Shown: one piece after another, positions 33,432 to 41,324 of the stretch
How the letters are laid out: every line of letters starts with the position of its first letter
Position numbering within the stretch: the first letter of the stretch is position 1
From: Streptomyces formicae
GTDB lineage: Bacteria > Actinomycetota > Actinomycetes > Streptomycetales > Streptomycetaceae
Direction: 5' to 3'
NCBI RefSeq assembly: GCF_002556545.1
Contig: NZ_CP022685.1
Coordinates: forward strand, 1 to 64,000
Length of the DNA stretch: 64,000 nt
Notes under the pieces: generated by a model
Seen by the model: only the letters and a program-made list of their open reading frames with translations
Database searches by the model: none
What the model was told of the DNA's origin: nothing
Translations under genes and position numbers: made by a program

Positions 33432-35041
33432 CCACCGACACCCCTCCCCTCGCCGGCCGACGGGAGTGGATCGGACTCACCGTCCTGGCCCTGCCGACGC
33501 TGCTGATCTCCATGGACATGACCGTCCTGTATCTGGCGGTACCGCACCTGAGCGCCGACCTGGGGCCGAGCTCCACCGAACTCCTGTGGATCATGGACAT
33601 CTACGGATTCCTGATCGCCGGAGCCCTGGTGCCCGCAGGCGCCCTCGGTGACCGCATCGGCCGCAGGCGCATCATGCTCTTCGGCGCCGCGCTCTTCGGC
33701 ATCGCCTCGGCACTCGCCGCCTACGCCACCAGCCCGCTCATGCTCATCGTCTCCCGCGCGCTGCTCGGCCTGGCCGGGGCCACCCTGATGCCGTCCGCCC
33801 TCTCCCTGGTCCGCGTCATGTTCCAACGGGCCGGCCAACGCAGCTTCGCGGTGGCCGTCGTCATGACGAGCTTCTCCGTCGGCACCACCATCGGACCGCT
33901 GCTCGGCGGCGCGCTCCTGGAGCACTTCTGGTGGGGCTCGGTCTTCCTCGCGGGCGTGCCGGTGATGGTGCTGCTGCTCGCCATCGGCCCCGTCCTGCTG
34001 CCCGAGTACCGCGACCCGCAAGGCGGGCGCCTCGACTGGTTCAGCGCCGCACTCGCCCTGGCCGCCGTGCTCGGCGTCGTCTACGCGGTAAAACACGTCA
34101 GCGCCGCGGGCCCCGACCTGTCCTTCGCCTTGACCCTGGTGGCCGGACTGGCCCTCGGTGTGGTCTTCGTACGGCGCCAGAACCACCTGGACGACCCGCT
34201 GCTCGACCTGTCCCTGCTGCGCGACCGCGTCATCAACACCTCGTTGGGCACCTACCTGCTGGGCCTGTTCGCGATGGGCGGCACCCAGCTCTTCATCGCC
34301 CTCTACCTTCAAGAAGTCCTCGACCTCTCCCCCTTCATGGCCGGTGCCTGGATGGTCCCCGCCTCCGTGGGCACCATCGTCGGCTCCCTGCTCGCCCCGC
34401 TGCTCGCGCGGCGCTTTCGCCCCGCGACGGTCATCACGGGCAGCCTCCTGGTGGCGGCGCTCGGCTTCGCCACCCTCTCCCAAGTCGACGGGGACGACCT
34501 GGCGTTGCTCATCACCGGCTATGAACTCGTGGCCCTCGGCCTGAGCCCGATGATCACCCTCTGCACGGACCTGGTCATCAGCACCGCACCGCCCCAGCGC
34601 GCCGGAGCGGCCTCCGCCCTCTCGGAGAGCAGCGGCGAAATGGGCGTGGCCCTCGGCGTCGCCCTGCTCGGCACGGTCGGCACCGCCGTCTACCGCACCC
34701 AGCTCACCGACCAGCTGCCCGACGGCCTGCCCGAGGCGACCGCGGACGCCGCCCGCTCCGCCCTCGCCGGGGCGACGGAGGCTGCCGAGCCCCTGCCCGA
34801 CGCCCTCGCCACCCCGCTCCTCGCGGCGGCCCACGAGGCGTTCGCCAGCGGCCTCGGCGTCACCGCCGCGGCGGCCGGCACGATCGTCCTCGCCGCCGCC
34901 GTCCTCGCCGCGGTACGCCTGCGCCATCTGCCCACGCACGCGCAGGCCGACGGGGGCCGCGCCGAACAGGGGGCCGGATCGGAGTCGGATCCGAAGGCCG
35001 GTGTGGAGAGCGACGCGGGGGCGCGCTCGGACAGAGCCTGA
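33428..35041 (+). CDS. MFS exporter, DHA2 (EmrB/QacA, 14-TMS) family
   Basis: 537 aa. The opening LISMDMTVLYLAVPHLSADLGPSSTELLWIMDIYGFLIAGALVPAGALGDRIGRRRIMLFG is the DHA2 motif D1/motif A region, and LLGLAGATLMPSALSLVRVMF carries motif C. About 14 transmembrane segments are visible. A drug or metabolite efflux pump driven by protons. It is translationally coupled (ATGA) to the MAB_1171c-like gene, so it is probably controlled by the XRE/ImmA pair. The cytosolic C-terminal tail is Asp/Glu/Ala-rich. Confidence 0.9.
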   Translation: MTTDTPPLAGRREWIGLTVLALPTLLISMDMTVLYLAVPHLSADLGPSSTELLWIMDIYGFLIAGALVPAGALGDRIGRRRIMLFGAALFGIASALAAYATSPLMLIVSRALLGLAGATLMPSALSLVRVMFQRAGQRSFAVAVVMTSFSVGTTIGPLLGGALLEHFWWGSVFLAGVPVMVLLLAIGPVLLPEYRDPQGGRLDWFSAALALAAVLGVVYAVKHVSAAGPDLSFALTLVAGLALGVVFVRRQNHLDDPLLDLSLLRDRVINTSLGTYLLGLFAMGGTQLFIALYLQEVLDLSPFMAGAWMVPASVGTIVGSLLAPLLARRFRPATVITGSLLVAALGFATLSQVDGDDLALLITGYELVALGLSPMITLCTDLVISTAPPQRAGAASALSESSGEMGVALGVALLGTVGTAVYRTQLTDQLPDGLPEATADAARSALAGATEAAEPLPDALATPLLAAAHEAFASGLGVTAAAAGTIVLAAAVLAAVRLRHLPTHAQADGGRAEQGAGSESDPKAGVESDAGARSDRA

Positions 35042-35125
35042 CCAGCTCGGTCCGGTCGTCTCAAGGAGTAATCGCGTTGAGTGGATGGTCACCGCGCGTG
35101 GAGCGGGCTCGGAGAGCCTGGCGCC

Positions 35126-35671
35126 ATGTCCAACAGCACATCCCTCACGCCTCCTTCCAGCACGTCCGAGCCGGTGCCCGATCTCACCGGTATGCGGCTG
35201 AGCCACCGCGCCCTCACCGGCGACATCACGCGGCTCGCCGAGCTCCTCGCCTCGCTCGCCCACACCGACGTACCGGAGCCCCGCGCCCGCGCCGTCGCGG
35301 CGTACATCCATCAGGACAACGCCGCCGTACGGCATCACCACCACAACGAGGACGACACCCTCTGGCCGCTCATCGCCCTCTCCGCGGGGCATACGATCGA
35401 CCTCACGCCCCACGTCGACGAGCACAGCGCCCTCGATCCGCTCCAGGACACCTGCGACGAAGCCGCGGCCCGCTGGAGGACCAGCGCAGCGGCGTCATCG
35501 ACGTGCTCTCCGGCGACGCCAAAGCCTCGGAACCGGAACAGCCACGGCACCACCTGCATAGCCACCCGCGTGAGGCGGATGTGCTGCCCGGCCCGCACGC
35601 ACGCAGCTCTTCCAGAAGCGGCTGCTGCTGATGGGTCAATGCCTCCAGTCGCTGCGCGTCTTCCTCCCTAA
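35126..35671 (+). pseudogene. Hemerythrin-type HHE protein with degenerate C-terminus
   Basis: The first about 115 residues look like an HHE four-helix domain: RLSHRALTGDITRLAELLASLA, RHHHHNEDDTLWPLI and LTPHVDEHSALDPLQDTCDEAA, with the expected His/Glu ligands. After about 35480 the frame turns into Cys/Arg/Pro-rich sequence unlike a coding region, while another frame gives a few plausible helix residues (LEDQRSGVIDVLSGD). The second half of the bundle, with its own HHE ligands, is missing. Probably a truncated or frameshifted remnant. Confidence 0.6.
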
Positions 35672-36267
35672 CCACAGTGCGGCACCCGGGACGTGTGGGA
35701 CTTGGTGAACGAGGTCAGGCGTTCTTGGATGCTGCGGGTCTGTGTGAGTCGTTGGATGGTCCCAGAAGTCCCGCGTCGCCATGGCTGGCCCTGGTTGTCC
35801 CGGAAGAGCAAGGCCGTCACCCCGAATTCACGGTTCCGCTCCACCCCCTCTTTGAGGGCATCCAGCTGAATGGTCATCAAGGTGCAGGGCGGGACCGACT
35901 CTGCGGTAGCGGCGCTGTACTTCTCCCTGCCAACCCCGCCCCACGTGTTGCGGGGATACGTGGTGATCTCCACGGCCCAGACCGGTATGGGGTCGGGCGA
36001 GCGGTTCATGATGAGGACCTTCTTGGCCCTGGTCTCAAACGGCATGAGCTCAGGGTTGGCATCAGTCCAGACAGAGACACGCGCGGCCTGGCGGGCCTGG
36101 GCAGCTTGGCGTTCAGCGGCTGCATCCGCCCGCTGGTCCTGAAGGGTCTGCAGCGCTGCCCATGAGGCAGCACCACTGATCACAAGCCCTCCAGCCGCAG
36201 CGAGGGCCGCACCGAAAGTCCCCCACGACGTAAGCCATTCCGTCGCAGGGGCCTGCTGCTGTCGCAT
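35668..36267 (-). CDS. Hypothetical protein with N-terminal membrane anchor
   Basis: 199 aa from the ATG at 36267. One hydrophobic helix (about residues 14-36, FGAALAAAGGLVISGAASWAALQ) leads into a charged coiled segment rich in Gln/Arg/Ala, then a beta-rich soluble domain (VWTDANPELMPFETRAKKVLIMNRSPDPIPVWAVEITTYP). Similar proteins in actinomycetes are uncharacterised. The open frame extends far upstream to 37197, but that part is Arg/Pro/Ser-rich and not protein-like. Ribosome site weak (AAGG). No functional link to its neighbours is evident. Confidence 0.6.
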   Translation of the reverse strand: MRQQQAPATEWLTSWGTFGAALAAAGGLVISGAASWAALQTLQDQRADAAAERQAAQARQAARVSVWTDANPELMPFETRAKKVLIMNRSPDPIPVWAVEITTYPRNTWGGVGREKYSAATAESVPPCTLMTIQLDALKEGVERNREFGVTALLFRDNQGQPWRRGTSGTIQRLTQTRSIQERLTSFTKSHTSRVPHCG

Positions 36268-36764
36268 CGCCTTACGACGTTGTCGGATGCGGTCCGGCCG
36301 CGGCCGTCGCCGCGCCAGGCGTGTCCTGCGCTCGCGATCTGTTCGCCCCACTGGCCCCTGCCCCCTTCGCTGGCGTGCTACCGACGGATTGAAGGGACAG
36401 CACAGCCCCGGTGCATGGTGGTGACCAGCGGGTGCAGGGCGGGGGCTGGTGGCCCCCTCGCGGCAAACGAGGGGCCCTCTCCCGGACTGGGATCCCGCGT
36501 CGGGGCACTGCGATGTGCCCCTGCCCTCCCTATTGGGCGACGGGGCGGTCAGGCAACGCAAGCGGAATACGGAACCTTGCCCTTTCCGGGCCACGGCGCG
36601 CACTAACGCACCAAACACGACGCCAAATTGCCCGTTCTGCCCCACCTGTTGGCTCTTGCGTTGTTCCCGGATCCCCCATGGGCGAGTCCTGGCGGTTGCC
36701 CGCGCTCCATGCCGGGGCCCGGCTTCTCGACAGGGGGACGCGGCAAACGTCCGAGGAGCTGACC
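36268..36764. other. Interval without a convincing gene
   Basis: About 500 bp, several frames open but none protein-like. It holds an imperfect hairpin at 36451-36476 (GGCCCCCTCG, 7-nt loop, CGAGGGGCC, one bulged C) upstream of the membrane-anchored hypothetical. Probably degenerate sequence joined to the helicase-domain fragment that follows. Confidence 0.5.
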
Positions 36765-37000
36765 CACGGACTCGGAACACTGCCGCGCAGCAGTTCCATG
36801 CCCGGGAAGGACACCTGCGCGTCCCCCGTAAACACGTGGAGGGCCTCGGGTTCGATGCCGGGGCGAACAGCTCCCTCCCGGGCGTGGACGGGCCGGTAGA
36901 GGTGCGGTTGGGGACGTGGCTCGACAACGTCCGGAAACGCGCCGGCAAACTCAGTACAGAACGCCGGGCCGACCTCGACCAACTCGGCATACGCTGGTGA
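36765..37000 (+). pseudogene. Orphan helicase-associated (HA) domain fragment
   Basis: The last about 75 codons of an open frame read AAQQFHAREGHLRVPRKHVE, then VRLGTWLDNVRKRAGKLS and TERRADLDQLGIRW, then stop. This is a canonical helicase-associated repeat (ReGHLxVPRxH...LGxWLxNxRxRxxKLxxxRxxxLxxLGxxW) and resembles the C-terminal repeat of the helicase at 208-2628. Nothing upstream in frame looks like helicase, so it is the 3' remnant of a deleted or disrupted terminal-type helicase gene. Confidence 0.75.
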
Positions 37001-37039
37001 AGAGCGCGGCGGCCGAACTCAGTTTGAGGCGCCCGGATA

Positions 37040-37420
37040 TCCTGCGCGGCCTGGGATCGCGTGCGGTTTCCCGGTGCAGCGCTTCGGACCAGGCGGGGAC
37101 CGTGTGTTCCGCGGTGTTCGCCAGTGGCACACCCGGTCTTTCGTCCCTGGCCGGCAGGTGGTGCGGTCCATCTGCCCGGGCATCCAAGCCGGCCCACAGC
37201 ACACCCTCGGGCAGCACGCCCTCGGGGGGAGCGAGCGGGCGTCTCGGCGTCGTGGGCGAGATCAAGGGCGAGGGCTGTCTTGCCGATGTCTGGCAGCGTG
37301 CAGTGTCAGGGTGCCCGTGCTGCCGCAGCCCGCGGATACGGGCGTGCAGCGCCTCCGCGTCGGGGCGGGCCTCCGGGCTCCGGGCTCCGGGCTCCGGCAC
37401 GAGCCCGGGGTTGTCAGGGA
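37040..37420 (-). pseudogene. Remnant of a P-loop (STAND/NB-ARC-like) ATPase regulator
   Basis: Minus-strand pieces in three frames: DAEALHARIRGLRQHG, then GTLTLH, then LPDIGKTALALDLAHDAE (a Walker A of G-x4-GKT if one base is restored before it), then PPEGVLPEGVLWAGLDARADG. This order matches the start of an NB-ARC module in streptomycete regulators. The rest of the protein is gone. The 490-bp gap before the M50 gene otherwise shows only a 7-bp CTCCGGG tandem repeat at 37372-37399. Confidence 0.5.
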
Positions 37421-37491
37421 CGGCAGGGATCCGGCGCGCGCGTGTTCGGGGTGTTTCCGCGTGCCGCGAGCGGTGCGGCGATGCGGTTGGC

Positions 37492-38703
37492 TCAGGCGGT
37501 TGTGCGGGCCCGGCGGCGGCCGCCGAGGTGCTGCCACAGGGCGATGACGGCGACGGAGCCCAGGTTGAACGTGACGATCGCCAAGAACGCGGCGGCCTCG
37601 GCCTGGCGCAGGGGGCCTGCGGTGGTGAGTTCGTGAAGGGCGCGGCGGCACATCGTGACGACCGCGGGGACGACGAACAGAGCGAGGTCCACCACAGCCG
37701 CCGCGATGCCCGCGGCGTAGAAGGGCAGGTACCAGTGCACGAGGCGGCGTTCCCGCTGCGGGATATGGCTGAGGTCGATCGCGGGGGCGCCCCGCACACG
37801 CCGCCCGTACGCGCGCAGCACCTGTGTGGTGTCCGCCGCGAGGCTGCCCGCGCGCAGCCGGTTCGTGAGCACGAAGTAGAGGTCGGTGCGCAAGAAGATG
37901 GCGCACTGGAAAAGCAGTTGGATGGTGACGATGTAGGCCAGGAGCGCGGGCAGGCCACCGCCCGCGCCTGCCCAGCGCAGCCCCAGACAGCCGAGCAGCA
38001 CGCCCGCCTCCAGCGTCATGCCCGCCAGGTATGGGGCGTAGCGCTCGGCACGTGGCAGAGCCCGCACCCCGCTCATGTCCGTCTGGGCCACCAGGAAGTA
38101 CATGCGGCGGCTCAGTGAGAGAGCACCGATGGCTCCCCGGGCGCGGGCGGCCAGAAGGTGGGCCAGCTCGTGCAGGAAGACCATGGTCCAGGCCAGCAGA
38201 GCCACGATCACCGCGTTGAGGATCACCCCCGACACCACGAGGGTGTCCCTGGCGTGCGGCCACAGGCCCGGACGTGTGATCAGGACGACGGCGAGAGCCA
38301 CCCAAATCGCCCGGTAGGCGATCAGACAGGGCCGGGACAGAAGCCAGCCGAGCCGTTCAGCGGGCAAGGAGGCGAAAAGCCGCCAGCCCCGGGCCGGCTG
38401 CCCGGCTGCGGTCGTTGCCGTGGGCGTGCCGTTGATGCTCTTGATGAAGCCGCATTCCCAGAGCCCTTCAAGGAACTCGTCCAACTCGGGCGCGATACCG
38501 AAGGCGTCCTCGAAACACACCCCCACCTCAGCCAGCGGCATCCCCTGGCCCAGCCACTCGACCAGCGCGACACCCTCTATAGGCAGCGCGATGAACACCC
38601 CCGTCTCGGCACGGCCCACCTCACACAAGCCGTCCTCCGGCGCGCCGATATGCAGCGGATACAACGCGAGACGCGCGCTGCCGGAGAGCGGTGTCCTGGG
38701 CAT
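37492..38703 (-). CDS. M50-like membrane metalloprotease, putative RiPP maturation protease
   Basis: 403 aa. The N-terminal about 95 residues form a small soluble domain (FIALPIEGVALVEWL, LDEFLEGLWECGFIKSING) reminiscent of PqqD-like precursor-recognition domains. Six or so transmembrane segments follow. The first well-defined pair contains VFLHELAHLLAARARG, with HExxH at H178/E179/H182 inside the helix, as in site-2 (M50) proteases. It starts 5 nt after the stop of the ThiF-like gene, so coupled. Likely role: cutting or exporting the modified peptide encoded upstream. No downstream M50 motif (NxxPxPxLDG) is obvious, so the activity is not certain. Confidence 0.7.
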   Translation of the reverse strand: MPRTPLSGSARLALYPLHIGAPEDGLCEVGRAETGVFIALPIEGVALVEWLGQGMPLAEVGVCFEDAFGIAPELDEFLEGLWECGFIKSINGTPTATTAAGQPARGWRLFASLPAERLGWLLSRPCLIAYRAIWVALAVVLITRPGLWPHARDTLVVSGVILNAVIVALLAWTMVFLHELAHLLAARARGAIGALSLSRRMYFLVAQTDMSGVRALPRAERYAPYLAGMTLEAGVLLGCLGLRWAGAGGGLPALLAYIVTIQLLFQCAIFLRTDLYFVLTNRLRAGSLAADTTQVLRAYGRRVRGAPAIDLSHIPQRERRLVHWYLPFYAAGIAAAVVDLALFVVPAVVTMCRRALHELTTAGPLRQAEAAAFLAIVTFNLGSVAVIALWQHLGGRRRARTTA

Positions 38704-38708
38704 CCCCC

Positions 38709-39827
38709 TCACCGCCGCGGTGCGTCGCCGCACACCAGACAGTCCGGCCGCCGCGGTTCCTCTTCGCTGTAAGCGACATCCATACGGGCAAGATCGATCA
38801 ACAAACGCCGACCCAAAGCGGCCGGGGCGGCCACACCCGTCAGGTACTTGACCGTGTCCAGGGCCACGATGCTGCCGAGCAGGCCGGCCACCGGGGCCGT
38901 GCAGGGGTTGAACGTGCCCGTCGCCAGGTTCTCCGCCAGATATCGCGAGGCCGCCTCGTACCAGGGAAGCTCCTCGTGGGTGGTGCGCTGCACACACGCG
39001 AAACACGCGGTACGACCCGGGGCATGCAGGAACAAACTGACCGTCAAACCCGTGTTACCACCACGCACCCAGGGCACACCAGCCCCCACCGAGGCAGCGT
39101 TGAACCATTCGTAGATCCGCACCCGTGGCCGGTCAGCCGCGCAGATCACCAGGTCGCGCCCGGCGAACACCTCGGCGGCGCTCTTGGGCCCGTCGATCTC
39201 CAGGAACAGCGGCGTGACGGACACATGGGGATTCACCTGGGCGAGCCGTTCGACCGCCGCCTCCGTCTTCGCCCGCCCCACATCGGCGTCCGTGTAGAGC
39301 ACCTGCCGGTTCAGGTTGACCGCTTCCACCGTGTCGCAGTCCACGACGAGCAGTTCACCGACCCCCATGGCCGTGAGAGCGAGAGCAGCGTACGAGCCGA
39401 GGCCGCCGAGGCCCACCACCGCGATCCGGGACTTCCTCAAACGCGCCTGGAAGTCGTGGCCGGACAACGGCGGATGGTGGAAATGCGAGAAGAACTCGAC
39501 GTTGCGGCGGTAACGCTCAATCTCCGGCGGAGAAAAGAGCGACACATCAGGGCCCACGGCCGCATCCTCCAAATACCCCGCGGCGGCCAGCTGATCAACC
39601 GCATCGCCGACCTCCTCGTCCCGCACCAGCGGGTCGAACTCTTGCATGAGCCGGGCAATCTCAGGAAGCGTGTGCTCGCCACTGAGCAACTGCAGCAGGT
39701 GCCAGGTGTGGCCCTGCTCGTCGTCATCGAGTTCGCCGGCGATTCCGTAGTCGTACCAGCCGATGCGGATCTTTCCGCCTCCGATGGGAATGGGCGGGAA
39801 TATGGGTTTGACGCGGGGCCGCAACAT
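38709..39827 (-). CDS. E1/ThiF-like adenylyltransferase with N-terminal recognition-like domain
   Basis: 372 aa. Residues 1-95 form a winged-helix-like module (HTWHLLQLLSGEHTLPEIARLM, DAVDQLAAAGYLED) typical of RiPP recognition elements. The E1 core follows: VVGLGGLGSYAALAL (137-151, nucleotide loop), DCDTVEAVNLNRQ (163-175, with the adenylation Arg174), and a zinc site of two CxxC pairs, C275/C278 and C363/C366. Such enzymes adenylate a peptide or protein C-terminus. With the small Cys-ending peptide gene upstream, that peptide is the likely substrate. ATG at 39827 has only a weak ribosome site; a GTG start at 39953 inside the hairpin is less likely. Confidence 0.83.
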   Translation of the reverse strand: MLRPRVKPIFPPIPIGGGKIRIGWYDYGIAGELDDDEQGHTWHLLQLLSGEHTLPEIARLMQEFDPLVRDEEVGDAVDQLAAAGYLEDAAVGPDVSLFSPPEIERYRRNVEFFSHFHHPPLSGHDFQARLRKSRIAVVGLGGLGSYAALALTAMGVGELLVVDCDTVEAVNLNRQVLYTDADVGRAKTEAAVERLAQVNPHVSVTPLFLEIDGPKSAAEVFAGRDLVICAADRPRVRIYEWFNAASVGAGVPWVRGGNTGLTVSLFLHAPGRTACFACVQRTTHEELPWYEAASRYLAENLATGTFNPCTAPVAGLLGSIVALDTVKYLTGVAAPAALGRRLLIDLARMDVAYSEEEPRRPDCLVCGDAPRR

Positions 39828-39918
39828 CCAAGCCTGCTTTCGAGAAGGAACGGTGAGTGCGCGAAGGGTGAGGACATGGAGAGGAATGAACGGGTGCGCC
39901 GCTGCGCGAGCCGAGGCT

Positions 39919-39959
39919 GTTCCGGTGCGGAGGCTAAGGAGCCGCCTCCGCACCGGAAC
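39919..39959 (-). terminator. 16-bp perfect hairpin between peptide gene and ThiF-like gene
   Basis: Arms at 39919-39934 and 39944-39959 (GTTCCGGTGCGGAGGC and its exact complement) enclose a 9-nt loop. It begins 12 nt after the peptide stop codon. Lacking a T-tract, it is probably a partial terminator or RNA stabiliser that makes the peptide transcript more abundant than the enzyme transcripts, as in many RiPP and lantibiotic operons. Confidence 0.75.
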
Positions 39960-39971
39960 GCCGTGCTGGAA

Positions 39972-40043
39972 TCAGCAGTCACACGGGTCACACGTCGGCT
40001 GAGTGGTCTCGATCTTCTCGAGACGACGGATCGCAATCTTCAT
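39972..40043 (-). CDS. 23-residue Cys-ending peptide, putative RiPP precursor
   Basis: The ATG at 40043 has a strong ribosome site (GAGGGGG, 6 nt spacing). The peptide begins MKIAIRRLEKIETT, a basic, amphipathic leader-like segment, and ends with CDPCDC after a short Gln-Pro-Thr, so three Cys and two Asp occupy the last six residues and Cys is C-terminal. It is followed by a hairpin and then an E1-like enzyme and a membrane protease on the same strand. This is the standard order precursor, attenuator, modification, maturation. It is too short for routine gene callers. I know of no characterised family with this exact core. Confidence 0.72.
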   Translation of the reverse strand: MKIAIRRLEKIETTQPTCDPCDC

Positions 40044-40255
40044 CACATACCCCCTCTCGATCTCTCGGTCTCTTGATCTCGCGTTGCTCCCCGGAGAGTT
40101 CACTCGTCGCCGGACGGCGCCGAGACGGGTGCTCGTCCTCCGGAGTGCTCCCGGGCGGATCGACACTGCACCGCGCAGACACGTGTTGTCGCGCTGCGGT
40201 CTGCTGAGCGGACCGGCATCGGCAACTCCGCTATGCGGCAAGCGACTATTTAGTG

Positions 40256-40273
40256 GCCATTCATGCGGATGGC
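40256..40273. promoter_or_regulatory. Inverted repeat in the IclR/peptide divergent region
   Basis: GCCAT-N8-ATGGC lies 55 nt before the IclR start in the 284-bp divergent gap, next to an AT-rich TATTTA/TAAATA core (40248-40253) that could serve as a -10 on either strand. A plausible operator for the IclR protein; low confidence. Confidence 0.25.
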
Positions 40274-40327
40274 TTTTACTGCCCTGGGGGAGAGGCAACG
40301 CGCAAGCGACCTCGGGAAGGGGGCCTG

Positions 40328-41113
40328 ATGGCCGGTTGTCCGTACGAGAAGTCCCATGAGGGGACCCGGGGGCGCGGGGTACTCGAAGGGGCATTTGCCC
40401 TCCTCGAAGCCATCGAGCGGACCGAGGAAGCGGGACTGACCGCTTTGACAGCGGAAAGCGGTTTGCCAAAAACCACCGTGCACCGTTTATTGGAACAAAT
40501 GGTCGACCTCGGCGTCGTTGAACAGAGCGGCACGCGCTATCGGATGGGCCCGCGGGTCTTCCGCCTCGGCCAGGGGTGGCAACCCCACCCACGGCTGCGG
40601 GTCGCGGCGCACGCCCCGATGCGGCGCCTGGCGGAGATGACCGACGCCACGGTGGGGGTCTGCGTCCTGCGCGAGGGCCGGACCCTCGCCGTGCACGGAG
40701 TGCCCGGCATGGTGGACCATCTGGCACCGCTGCGGCCCGGCGCGACCTGGTCGTGGTCCACCGCCGCGGGCAGGCTCCTGGTGGCGACCGCCCCGCCGGC
40801 CATTCCGTTCGACCCGTTGCCAGCATCCTGGCGCCGCGAGGCTGCCGCCATCCGGGAAAGCCGACTGGCCCTGGACCGGGAGGAGTTGATACCGGGCGTG
40901 CACTGTGTCGCGGCGCCGGTGACGGCACCCGACGGCACGGTCGTCGCCGCGCTGTGCGCCATGGTCGACCCCGCGCACGACCTGCGGCACCTGGGCCACG
41001 CGGTCACCCTCGCGGGACGGGCCGTCAGCGCCGGACTGCCCCGCACGGCGCGCCGAGCGCGAGGCTCTGGGGCACGCGGCGTCACCGGGACGAGATCCCT
41101 GCAGCGTGCTTGA
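40328..41113 (+). CDS. IclR-family transcriptional regulator
   Basis: 261 aa. N-terminal winged helix (VLEGAFALLEAIERTEEAGLTALTAESGLPKTTVHRLLEQMVDLGVVEQ, about 18-66) then FRLGQGW and an IclR effector domain (RLAEMTDATVGVCVLREGRTLAVHG, ELIPGVHCVAAPVTAPDGTVVAALC). Transcribed divergently from the peptide operon, so probably its regulator and its own. The ATG has AAGGGGG upstream. The effector pocket ligand is unknown. Confidence 0.88.
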   Translation: MAGCPYEKSHEGTRGRGVLEGAFALLEAIERTEEAGLTALTAESGLPKTTVHRLLEQMVDLGVVEQSGTRYRMGPRVFRLGQGWQPHPRLRVAAHAPMRRLAEMTDATVGVCVLREGRTLAVHGVPGMVDHLAPLRPGATWSWSTAAGRLLVATAPPAIPFDPLPASWRREAAAIRESRLALDREELIPGVHCVAAPVTAPDGTVVAALCAMVDPAHDLRHLGHAVTLAGRAVSAGLPRTARRARGSGARGVTGTRSLQRA

Positions 41114-41169
41114 CGAACTCATCGATCATGCGGCGCGCGTCTGCCGTGGGCTGCTCGTGGCCTCAAGAA

Positions 41170-41213
41170 CCCGTGCGTCTCGACATCCCGTGCGTTTCGG
41201 CATCCCGCGCGTC
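41170..41213. repeat. 17-bp imperfect tandem repeat
   Basis: CCCGTGCGTCTCGACAT, CCCGTGCGTTTCGGCAT and a partial third copy CCCGCGCGTC lie between the IclR and NTF2-like genes. No coding or regulatory meaning recognised. Confidence 0.6.
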
Positions 41214-41324
41214 AGGGGCGTCGCGCTCATGACCTGCGAGGTAATCGACCCCTCTGCGGGCGAGCGGCAGTCTTGAGCCATCACCCCGCAGGACGACCAC
41301 CACCTCACAGGAGGCTGACCCGCC

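Noticed and set aside
36411..37000. Full-length protein in the plus frame containing the HA domain
   Set aside because: Residues before the HA repeat resemble random high-GC translation, so only the last 75 or so codons are retained as a remnant.
35668..37197. 509-codon minus-strand ORF as one protein
   Set aside because: Only the last 199 codons read like protein; the upstream part is Arg/Pro/Ser-rich and overlaps the HA-domain remnant on the other strand.
39827..39953. Longer ThiF-like protein starting at the GTG inside the hairpin
   Set aside because: That GTG lies within the 16-bp stem, and the extra 42 residues are Arg/Leu/Ala-rich without conservation cues; ATG at 39827 begins the recognisable domain.
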